A DNA stretch of 64,000 bases. Source: Erpobdella octoculata. Lineage: Eukaryota; Annelida; Clitellata; Hirudinida; Erpobdellidae. The stretch is taken from assembly GCA_963978895.1 (NCBI GenBank), contig OZ022241.1, positions 221,985-285,984 on the forward strand, given 5' to 3'. The notes below the pieces were generated by a model, which saw nothing but the letters and a program-made list of their open reading frames with translations, made no database searches and had not been told where the DNA came from. Made by a program: the position numbers and the translations under genes. Numbering within the stretch: the first letter of the stretch is position 1; every line of letters begins with the position of its first letter. This document shows, piece by piece, positions 23,987 through 34,413 of the stretch.

Positions 23987-25099
23987 CAGTGGCGTCGCCA
24001 CATGGGAGCACTTGGAGCACGTGCTCCCCCTGAAAAATTAAATTGTCGTAATTTCGAAGCTGATTAATTGCTTCTGCGGTCCTGCGGAGTCCGCAGTGCG
24101 GACAACGCGGTAAATATATAAAGGATAGCGTCTTTTTATAGTACTTACGTAGTTACGTTGTTTTCAAGTAAATACTACAGAAAACATTGCGACAGCAAAT
24201 TTCCCAAATATCTTGAATTTATTTATACCGTTCCGTAATGCCGTGCGTAATGCTGACTCACACTGGCCAGCCCATAGACTTAGGATATATATACCTAGAC
24301 TGGCAAGTCCCTATATAACTCTATAGTTGGGACCGTGTCCAGCGCGGCAAAGTCACCCCTTTCACGTGATCACTGTAAATAAGCCACCTCTTTGCAGGAT
24401 CGTGCTAAACCTTGTCCGCCATGCATGGAAGAACTTCGACGTTTGTATTCCATTTTGATCGCAGTTCCTGTAACAAGTGCTGGATGCGAACGTGTTTTTA
24501 GTAAACTGGCTTTAATCAAAAATAAACTGCGTTCAACCATGGCGCAAGATCGTCTTCAGTATTTAGTATTGTGCAGTGTAGAACGGGATGTTCTGAAAAC
24601 AGGCATCACTGGACAATATCGTTGACAGATTCGCGCACGCTGAAAATCGACGTATTCGTTTGATTTAATTTTCAATGTTTTGTTTTCGTTGACATTGTTC
24701 AAGTTAGTACAACAGTGTGTCAGTGTCAGTGAACAGTTCAAAAATCAACAGATTAGTAGCAGGCTAGTAACGTTATATCAATATCACCAATCATCATAGT
24801 AATATCAACAATCAATAATCAATCAATATGTGCTGTGTAATTATTTGATTATTAAATAGAAATTCAAATTTGTCTGAAATAAATTCAATATTCATTAATT
24901 CAAAACACTGTGAACACTTCAAAACATATATTCTACTGTATCACTGTGTAAATCAATTAATCACAGAAATTCTAAATAATTTTGTAACCGATTACACGGG
25001 TATTGTCTAAAATTTTCCCGAAATCTGGTACATTGATTGCTTATTTTTAATTTGCTACACTGCTGCTCCCCCTGGATTAAAAACCTGGCGACGCCACTG
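23987..25099 (+). mobile_element. hAT-type DNA transposon 3, internally deleted
   Basis: Perfect 14-bp inverted ends CAGTGGCGTCGCCA. Perfect 8-bp target duplication GGTACACA at 23979-23986 and 25100-25107. Length 1113 bp. Confidence 0.95.
24392..24625 (+). pseudogene. hAT transposase C-terminal remnant
   Basis: About 77 residues covering the hAT dimerisation motif: AVPVTSAGCERVFSKLALIK, then NKLRSTMAQDRL and LCSVERDVL. No N-terminal or catalytic part is present in the element. Sequence and end repeats differ from hAT 1 and 2, so it is a third family. Confidence 0.85.
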
Positions 25100-25492
25100 G
25101 GTACACAAATTTCTATCCAACAATGACAGTAAGAGATATTAAACCTTTCCAACTAAAGCAATTTTGTAATTTTCTGCGTTTTTAAAAAACATTTTGGAAT
25201 TTTAATTATGATGTAAAATAAAATAAAGTTGACTGAAAATTGTACTCAAATATGCCCTCTTCATATATATAGAATATTATATATATATATATTCTATATA
25301 TATGGCCCTCTTGGGCATATATATCTATGCCTCTTGGGGCTCAATTTAGCCTTAAGAGCACAATTTTGGAAAAAAAGAAACCGGAGAGAGAATATGAGAG
25401 AAGAGACGAAGAGAAAAAAATAATAAGTTTGTCCCCCCGTAAAAATTCCTGCGGGCGCCCAGCACTCCTGCACGGTTTGTCGTGGAAAGCGC

Positions 25493-25500
25493 TATATAAA
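25493..25500 (+). promoter_or_regulatory. Candidate TATA box of PUR-like copy 4
   Basis: TATATAAA lies 95 bp upstream of the ATG at 25595, inside an AAAGCGCTATATAAATTTACGC retroposon-type tail. In copy 2 the matching site is degenerate (GCGCTATAATAATT at about 7437-7450). Confidence 0.35.
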
Positions 25501-25594
25501 TTTACGCATTGTTTTTGATTGAATCAGATTGAGCGGTTGTTGTTGTTACCGGTGACTTTGATTAAAAGTTTGATAATATTAAACTATTGAAGCA

Positions 25595-28500
25595 ATGTCA
25601 AGATTAAGTAAGTATTTTAAACAAAGGGCATATTAAATTACATTGAAGTTTCTACAATTTATTTTAAGTATAAACACCAATTCCTCTATAATAGGGTCGC
25701 TGCTATTGCCCCGGCGGTTAGCCGTGGAAATAATCGGTAAAATTGCTACTGAGCCGGTAGTCGCGCCGGTAAAGTTTTCCACGGACGGCCCGTGTGGCGG
25801 ATTAATACATAATTCTCGGCTATAATTAACTATGAGGCAGAAGTTGGCTGCGCAGCTGGATCCCCGAACTATAGTGCAAAAAAAAGTTCGTGCATTGGGG
25901 TTGTGCTATAGATCGTTGGAAAGGTATTTAAAAAAGAAAGGTAATCCTGCAGTACAGCGTCCTGAACCGATTTCGATGAAAAATGGCCGGTTTTTTAACG
26001 TAAATGATATTTAAAACATAAATAAAGGAAATAAAGACTAATTACAACATAAATAACTAAAAAAACCAAAAATTATATCACTTTAAAACATTTAAAAATT
26101 ACTCCTGAAGTTAACGTAGTTCCCGATGAAGATCTATTTGTCAATAGCGATAGAAGTGAACAATCGGAATAAAAAAAATAAAAATTAAAGACATTTAAAA
26201 TAAAAATTTAGGAAAAGAAATAAAAAAAATTATGGAAGTAAAAAAATTGAAAAATAATAGTTTGCTTTAGAAGTACGAGTTGCGTAAGCCGCTGCATGTC
26301 TAAAACCGTTTCTTTAAATGCGGCGGTTTTTGCCTTAAGAAAAATAAAAAAACATTGAAAACAATAAATTAGCAACAGAACACCAAGGAAACGGGGGCAA
26401 AAAAAAATGATGGGAAAACCCCGGCAACGCTGGATCCCCCGCTAGTCATAGATAAATTTCCACTCAGCCCTCTGATTTTTTAAAATTTAAAATGCATATT
26501 AAATAATTAAAAATTTATAGTAACTTTTTAAAATGTATTTATTATTTTATTATGTTATTTTATTTTAATATTAACTCTTCCTTGCTTTTCATTCCTTGAA
26601 TAGTATTACTCCGCGTGTCAACACTGCCTTTGGATATTTTTGCTTAAAGTCGGTTTTTAGTACTTTTTAGTAAGTTTTTCTGTAAAATACTTGTTCGTAA
26701 TATGTTTTGATAATGTTCTATGGTTATTCTATTAAACAGTTTTTTAAACCGTTTTTCCATCGAAATCGGTTCAGGACGCTATACTGCAGGATTACCAAAA
26801 GAAATATAATGGTGTAAAAATAAATTTAATATTGCAAAAAATAAAAAAGTTATAGGCGAAAAACCGTCGCCGTCCCTATAAAAATGTATGGAGACGATTG
26901 TTCATACCCTGATCTATATTTTGCTTCATAACTTTTTTATTTGTTGGACTATTTTCCAAAAATTAGTTTCTATGTTTAGCTAATATATTTGTCTTTCTAA
27001 TGCATTAAGCTAGAACCCCAATGCAGTCGAAAATTTTAATCTACATGGCTCCAAACGCAAGTGAAAAATCGTCTCTATGTAAATGTATGGAGACGATTTT
27101 TCACTTGCGTTTGGAGCCATGTAGATTAATATTTTCGACTGCATTGGGGTTTTTCGCCTATAACTTTTTTATTTTTTGCAATATTAAATTTATTTTTACA
27201 CCATTATATTTCTTTTTTAAATACCTTTCCAACGATCTATAGCACAACCCCAATGCACGAACTTTTTTTTGCACTATAGTTCGGGGATCCAGCTGCGCAG
27301 CCAACTTCTCCCTCGTTAATTAACTATAAACACGATTAAAAGTAAACACTAGTTTAAAAAAGGTCCATCAAGATAGCCCTGGCCCTGGTTTTTCGCCATA
27401 CTAAAATACACAGAAAACTAGTTTTTGATTTTTCCTAACTAAACCAATTGCTGAGACAAATATCTAATTACATATTCTGAAACTACATGATTTATCGGAT
27501 TTTTTAAAAGTAAAAGCAAAAAAATCTACCGACTAATTTGTTTTTAATTGATTTTTGAAGTTAATGGTTTTTCGCCATACTAAAATGCACAGAAAACGGT
27601 TTTTGATATTTGTCTCAGCAATTGGTTTAGTTAGGAAAAATCAAAAACCGTTTTCTGTGCATTTTAGTATGGCGAAAAACCATTAACTTCAAAAATCAAT
27701 TAAAAACAAATTAGTCGGTAGATTTTTTTGCTTTTATTTTTAAAAAATCGGATAAATCATGTAGTTTCAGAATATGTAATTAGATATTTGTCTCAGCAAT
27801 TGGTTTAGTTAGGAAAAATCAAAAACAGTTTTCTGTGTATTTTAGTATGGCGAAAAACCAGGGCTAAGTCCGCCAGGGCTATCTTGATGGACCTGTTTAA
27901 AAATTATGATAATTAGTATAAGTAATTTATTTAAAATGGGAAAATGTCATATAAAAAAATAAATAATGTAATCATAATTTATGTACGTTTGAGTTTTAAG
28001 GAAAAGTTTAAACAAAGGATTTGAAGGAAAAGTTTAAACGACGCAAATACACAATGTTCGCTTACAAATATTCAAATTTCGACGTTGCTTCGAATAAACT
28101 ACTTTTTTTAACATTTAATTTTTAGTTTTTCTTCATTAAAAATTTGAAATTTTGTTTATTTAAAGAAGTTAACTTAGTTTAATAATTTCCAATTTTCTTA
28201 CTTCTTGCAAACCGTCCCGAGTTACCGGGCGGTGAGTTTTAAAATTTTAATGGAATTTTTATTTACAACTGATAGTTTGTTTTTTAAATAAAATTTTATT
28301 ATAAACTAATTTTATTTATTTTTTATTCATTTCATTCATACGATCATCGTACCTCACCACTCACAACTACGATGTAAATAGTGCTTGAAAGGGTACTACT
28401 TACGTTTTCAAAGTCTCTCAAATTACGATAAATGTTTTTTTTTTTAAATTAAAATTGGTATTAAATTTGTTTTTTTATGTTATTGTGACAAAATAAAAAT

Positions 28501-31500
28501 AATACGATTATTTTTCGGCACGGGCCGTCCGTGGGAAACCTTACCGTCGCGCGTAAGTCTACCTAAAATTAAACCCTATCCCTACCCCTAACCCTTTAGA
28601 AAATATGTACATCTTTATCAATTGATCGAAGAATCAATTGTTTTGGCAAAACCGCCGGCTCAGTAGCAACTTTACCGCTTATTGCCCCGGCAAACGGCGC
28701 CTACTGCCTTGGTAATAGTTATAGCGTATAATAGCTACTGGACGTTGTGTGTGTGTGTGTTTACGAACCTAGGCCACCATGTGGGGGTCCATGAAGTTAG
28801 CAACGATTTCAGCAATGAATCAATAAGTTTGCAACGAATGATGATAGCAAACAAAAGATATTGCAAAAATAGAATCAATTAGATAAAAACAAAACATAAC
28901 GACAATGACCTAAATAAAATGTATAAAGAAAATTTAAAACAATTCAAGTGTTAAATTTTTTAGTTGCTTCTTAGATTATTTATGATGATAGGTGTTACCC
29001 AGAAATCAAAGCATTAACAGCTAGCGTATTGATTATTATGAAACAATCGGGTTAAAAGTTAAAATAAGTTTGTGCAAAAATAGTTTAGCTAACTGCTAAA
29101 CACTGCATTGACCTATTATGCAATAAATCGAGCCCAAGCTTCGACTCTTATTATGTAATAACCCTTTCATCAGATCTATTATTATTCACACTCAGAAATT
29201 ATTATTCAACAGACAACGAGCCCTAATGTGTTGTGTAATAAGCCTTATTCATTGCGTAACAGGTCCGATGCTTTGGGTATAAAGTGTGAAGTCATACACG
29301 TGTGGAATGATAAGTCCGATGCGTTGGTTGTTAGGTCCCATACGACAGTTATTCGTTCAACGTGTGTAAGACATCAAACTTAACACCAAACAAGAATCTA
29401 GAAGTTTTCTACAAGAATCAATTTAATTTTCTGGTGGCACTCAAGTATTTGTTTTTATATTCTAATTTCGGTAATCTTTCACTTTAACTGCCGGATGTGT
29501 GAAAGCTCAATACATTCTCGGCTATAGTAATTTAATTAGGGTTAGGGTTAAAATAGGAATATTTCATTGAAAAAATTGGCCCCAGCCGCTAAAGTGAAAG
29601 ATAACCCTAATTCCATTTGACTTTTTGTTGTGGAAATTGTTATGGGAGGGAGACTGTCACCTAAGGCCTAGTTTAAAAAAAATCTATTTACTTATTTGAA
29701 TTTAGCAGTACTCTAATTCCTACATTATAAGAAAAAGACTTGCGATTTCATTCTGCTGCATATTGGGCCAATATTGGCTACTGCAAATCTGCCTTGACCG
29801 GTCTGCCAAACTCACAACTCAACCGGATCGAGATCATTATCAACTCGGCCGACAAAATGATCACCAACAGAAGGATGTACGACCATGTGACAATTATTCT
29901 TCAAGATCTCCATTTTATTCGCTTCTCGAAAAAAACAAATGACAGAGTAGCACTGCTGTACGCGTTCAGGAGTCTGCACAAAAGTGGTCAGCATTATCTC
30001 TGTCAAGACCTTCAACTGACCAGTTCTGCTGGGCTAGCAGCAGGGTACTCAGACACCTTTTCATGTTCGGTTCACTCTGAAAAATGTTTGACTAGAAATG
30101 TTTTGGAATTGCCAGTCCCAAGACCTGAAAAAGTTAATAAATTTCAAAATCTTAATAAATTCAATTTTTTATTGTATAATTGAAAATAAACTATTAAGCA
30201 ATTATTATTTTTGTGTTGTTTTTTTTAATAATTTTTGAATGAAAAACTAAAATATTTTACTGAAAGAGACAAATTGCACTCTTAGCAAAGTGCATGGCCT
30301 ATGTTTGTAAACTTACATGCATCAGTTTCCAGTCCAGTACCTATGTATTAACATCCATCTATCTGGGTATTAACAAACACTGAATATAATATTTTTTATT
30401 TAATTCAGATTTCTTGAAGAAAATCAACATTATTTCAAGAAGCTGCCCTAGCCATCTTGTACCACTATGTCAGAAACAGCCGCACAGATGTTTCAGTGTC
30501 ACCCAACTCCTCAACAAACACCACCTTTACGTGGTATTTTTTTGCTTAAAAATTGATAAGAGGCTCGACGTATTATTAACTTTTTTTGCTTTAAAATAAT
30601 TTATAATTTTTGGTAAGGGAATGTTATATTCTCATTAAATTAATTCTTTCGTAATCTATCTTACAAATGTAATTACAATGCAAGTCCTCGATAGGTTGAG
30701 AGCCGCTACTTTAGAGGACCTTAACTGTACTACTGTTTACCCGTTGTGGTATTTTCAAGCGCTTTTAATTTTATATTTTAACAGTTACCGAGGTCTGCAT
30801 TCGATTGCGAAGATAAACCTTCTGTGGAGTCATTAAAAAGTATCGAAAACCTCAGATTGATTGATTGTCATGAAATATTTACATTTTCAAGAAATTTTTT
30901 CATAAAAAATTTTTTTTTCATTATTCACTTCTCATTTGTTCTTTTAATGATAACAATGTAGATCAGATGTGTAAAAATTATGAAAAAAAGTTGTTTTCTA
31001 CTTCACAACGACTCACAAAAAATGAATACCTTTTCACCGTCGTTCAGAGAATGACCGGACGATTCATAAAGATGACTGGGGTTATTTACCTTCTTTTTTA
31101 ATTTTTCTTCGCATAATTTTATCTCTACTCGAAATAATAGAGAGTGCCACGAAAGTAGAAAAGAGACATTTGCATCGCCTGTTATGTAAATGACTGCAAG
31201 GCTACTTCGTGCATAAAATTTTCTTAAATGTATTATAATTTATGTTTAGTTCCGTCGAAATGTATCATTGAAATTGTATTGCTTTTAATCTCGCAGGGTG
31301 ATGAGAGCGAGTTGGAGTTTTCTATGCAAGCGACTGCCTTATTCATTGAAAAATTGAAAGACGCTATGGACAGGTTTTCATATCCCAACCCACGTGATTT
31401 TTTTTCTTCATTTGATATTAAAATAGTTTTATCGAATTTAAAAAAATTGTATTTACAAATTAGATAATGCTGAGATAAAACTCCCTCCATCTATCTGTTT

Positions 31501-34413
31501 TGTCTATCCATCCATTCATCTATATGTGTTTTCTAAGCATCTGCGTCCCGTAATCGTTATCTCGAAATCAATCGAGATTTCAAAACGATACGGGAGATCC
31601 CATATCGCCATTGAAACGATACAGCCTGCGGAAGAAGTCTCGTATCGAAATAAAATAGCGAGACTTAAATTTGGTTCTCGTATAAAGTCTCGAAACAAAT
31701 ACCGAGATTTAAAAGAAATATTTTCCAATAAATAACGAAAGTCATAAATATTTAATTAGCGATTGTCTCAACTGCAAATATTTGCAATTGATTCATCAAC
31801 ATTGATTAATTAATCTACCTATTGACAGAAGTTTATAACTATTATCATCCCCACTTTAAATTCGGTTTTCCTGACAGCCTGTAGCCCATTATTTACTATT
31901 TTTAGTCTGGGAACCGGAATAATGATCAAAGATATCTAAAGAATAATGATCAAAGATATCTAAAGCCACGCCCCTCTTAGGCTGCTAGTCGACCTCTGCA
32001 TACTACTGATACTACAAGGCAATCGTACTCGCTGACATCGATGACTATTATTATTAATGAGAATAATGAGTAATGTAATAGTAATGATCATTCTATGTTT
32101 ATGTTTTGGTTTAGTCTGTTTCATAAACTTAATTTTTCAAATTTGTTACATAGAATTAGAATGATTATTTTAGTGTTTCGATATCCGTAATTGACCGTAA
32201 TAGTAGCTCATCTAAGATATATCTTTATAATCTCGATTATATTCTTGGTTGTATGTGAGTATGTGTGTGCCACCTGTAGTGTGAACGTCGTCTGCAGCTG
32301 GAATTCGAAACTTTCTCAGCTTCTTTCTTGCCAACCAGATTCGCCATCGCCTATAAATAAACCCGCTGGGTTTTCTTCACTTTCTTAATTCTTGCATACA
32401 GGTACTTTCTCGTGTTTGTCATCATTTAGAGTGTAAATTTAGACAAATAGATGTACTGAAACTAAACAAATGAAACTTATTTCAAGTTTTAAAAAACAAA
32501 TAAAATTGTTTATTTTTATATTTTGTTTCAACGAATTCCTTTAATGTAGTTATTAATATTGTCTGTCGCGTATAGTTATCTTGTTTTATTCGAGACAAAA
32601 ATTCCACTTGAGTCGAGATATCGTATCGTATCGGAATCGCCTCGTTATTGATCGAGGAGTCTCGTATCGTATCGTTTAATTCGAGACAAATTTCAGAAAT
32701 CGTATCGTATCGTTCCAAAAAAATAACGGGAAGCAGAAGCTTAGTGTTTTGCATTCATCTATCTGTACTGTCTATTCATATATCCATCCATCTATCTATC
32801 TGTACTGTCCATCCATCTATTTGTACTGTCCATCCATCCATCTATTTGTACTGTCTATTCATATATCCATTCATCTATCTGTACTGTCCATCCATCTATT
32901 TGTACTGTCCATCCATCCATCTATTTGTACTGTCTATTCATATATCCATTCATCTATCTGTACTGTCCATCCATCTATTTGTACTGTCCATCCATCCATC
33001 TATTTGTACTGTCCATCCATCCATCTATTTGTACTGTCTATTCATATATCCATTCATCTGTCTGTACTGTCCATTCATCTATCTGTCTATTCATCCATAC
33101 ATCTATTTGTACTGTCTATTCATCCATATATCTATTTTTACTGTCTGTTCATCTATGTGTTCTGATAATTCATCTGCCCGTTCTTATTTCTTCCTTTTTT
33201 TAGAGTATTGGTGGGACAACGAGATAATCCTTAAAGAAAGATGTTACTATAAAATCAACTTGGATAACCCTGTTAAGGTTTGCTTCAAATTATCCCCCTT
33301 TCTATCGAGCTCATCCTTCATCTTCCATTTCGATGGATGACACTGTAGAAGACGATTGTGATTATGATAGCGATGATGATAGTGACGATGGTTGTGATGA
33401 TGATAGTGACGATGATGATAGTGACTATGATAGTGATTATGATAGCGATGATGATAGTGTTGATGATTGTGATGATGATAGTGATGATGATTGTGATGAT
33501 GATAGTGATCATGATAGTAATCATGATAGTGATCATGATAGTGTTGATGATAATAGTGTTGATCAGTATGATGATAGTGGTTGTTATTATATCACCTTCC
33601 AGATTACCATGATAAAGCCATTGTTTAGACATGAGATGATGTTCATTACGAAAGAAGACTTGGAACCGATGAGAGTTTTATTTACCGAATTGTTGGAATT
33701 GTTTGGTAAGTTTTTTTAATTTGTGGCTCTTCTCGATTTCTTAGTTTCTATCTTTTGCAACCTTTGACCCCTGTATTACGTGGCTTTCATATAAAACCCC
33801 GATAGCCTGCTGAAGAAGTTGAGGTTAACTTTTGATTTTTTTTAATAAATTATTTTAAAACTATTACAGGTACTTATGAGCCAATGTATTTAACAAAAAA
33901 GGTTTGTAAAAGCTAAAGCTGTTAAAAATTTATTTATTGTTTTTATTGAATATTTTTTGTTGTTGAATTTTTGTTATTTTTTTTAATAATTTTGACATTA
34001 TTTTTTAGTAGTAGTAGTAGTCATTATGGTTATTAATTTTGTTTAACTTATTCACAGCGAGACTACGACTTTGCGTCTGGAAAACGGTGAGAAATTTTAT
34101 AATCATCATAGCGATCGTTTTTTTTCTCTTTAAAACAAAATGTGTTAAAATAATGAAATAAAACATTAAAATATTTTACAAATATATTGTCTCTTGACAT
34201 GTATGTGTTTTTTTTGTTTCGTGTGACTTTTTTGCTTTTAAAATTTATTTCATTTGATGTTCATTCAAGTGGCATGAGTATTTTGGAGGCATGTCTGATC
34301 GTTTGATTGTATTATTGTTTTAAATCAAATTTTTAATAATAATTTAAATAACTTTCAGATTTCTTGAAAAGCGTTGGAGGTTTCCTCTCTGGCAAGATAC
34401 GAACTTCTGTTAA
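25595..34413 (+). CDS. PUR-domain-like protein, tandem copy 4 (complete, 233 aa, introns expanded)
   Basis: Ten exons: 25595-25607, 30409-30533, 30785-30839, 30962-31080, 31297-31393, 33204-33277, 33603-33705, 33870-33901, 34058-34086, 34359-34413. They total 702 nt (233 codons plus stop). Exon 6 is 12 nt shorter than in copies 2 and 3. Repeat I reads SQRLTKNEYLFTVVQ, then GRFIKMTG. Here the GTAAAG that could serve as an early donor in the other copies is ATAAAG, while the amino acid change is conservative, which supports the longer exon 4. Intron 1 is enlarged by a 2.8-kb inverted-repeat element and intron 5 by a 1.2-kb one, yet the whole reading frame stays open. The gene lies tail to tail with XDH-A, about 1.3 kb away. 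Confidence 0.6.
25838..27313. repeat. Long inverted repeats inside the 2.8-kb element
   Basis: GTTGGCTGCGCAGCTGGATC and the following 90 bp at the left recur inverted at about 27225-27313. The block around 25940-25985 recurs inverted at 26755-26800. 26810-26860 pairs with 27150-27215. A nearly perfect hairpin of about 135 bp spans 27013-27150. Confidence 0.75.
27361..27894. mobile_element. 534-bp palindromic foldback element
   Basis: Two arms of about 250 bp are reverse complements from AGGTCCATCAAGATAGCCCT inward. It is flanked by a perfect 9-bp direct repeat GTTTAAAAA at 27352-27360 and 27895-27903. A 9-bp duplication is typical of Mutator-like elements. It is nested inside the 2.8-kb element. 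Confidence 0.8.
29740..30183 (+). mobile_element. Non-LTR retrotransposon (CR1/L2-like) 3' ORF end
   Basis: An open frame of about 147 codons resembles the region after the reverse transcriptase domain in CR1/L2-type LINEs: a CKSALTGLPNSQLNRIEII start, an A-ARL-type segment, then YDHVTIILQDLHFIRF and ALLYAFRSLHKSGQHYL. It is truncated at the 5' end, with no catalytic motif. It lies in intron 1 of copy 4. Confidence 0.65.
31533..32744. mobile_element. 1.2-kb terminal-inverted-repeat element in intron 5 of copy 4
   Basis: Ends CTAAGCATCTGCGTCCCGTA and the inverse of CTAAGCTTCTGCTTCCCGTT (19 of 22 over the full repeat). TGTTTT flanks both sides (31527-31532, 32745-32750). The filled site splits the TATATGTGTTTTCTATTCATC sequence that is whole in copies 2 and 3. 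Subterminal CGTATCGTATCG and CGAGAC blocks are frequent. No coding frame is recognised. Confidence 0.7.
32750..33150. repeat. CCATCTATTTGTACTGTC minisatellite, copy 4 intron 5
   Basis: Same family and position as the arrays in introns 5 of copies 1-3, independently expanded. It has higher-order units of about 64 bp. Confidence 0.85.
33335..33590. repeat. GATGATAGT array, copy 4 intron 6
   Basis: About 250 bp. The Asp/Ser frame is open through to the exon starting at 33603. Confidence 0.85.

Larger units (their letters stand above)
25768..28545. mobile_element. 2.8-kb inverted-repeat DNA element in intron 1 of copy 4
   Basis: Ends GGTAAAGTTTTCCACGGACG and its inverse (GGTAAGGTTTCCCACGGACG), extending through GCCCGTG. 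Flanked by GTCGCGCC (25760-25767) and GTCGCGCG (28546-28553), a 7-of-8 duplication. The insertion site is the MITE-like segment that is intact in copies 2 and 3. No transposase frame is recognised inside, so it is probably non-autonomous. Confidence 0.7.
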
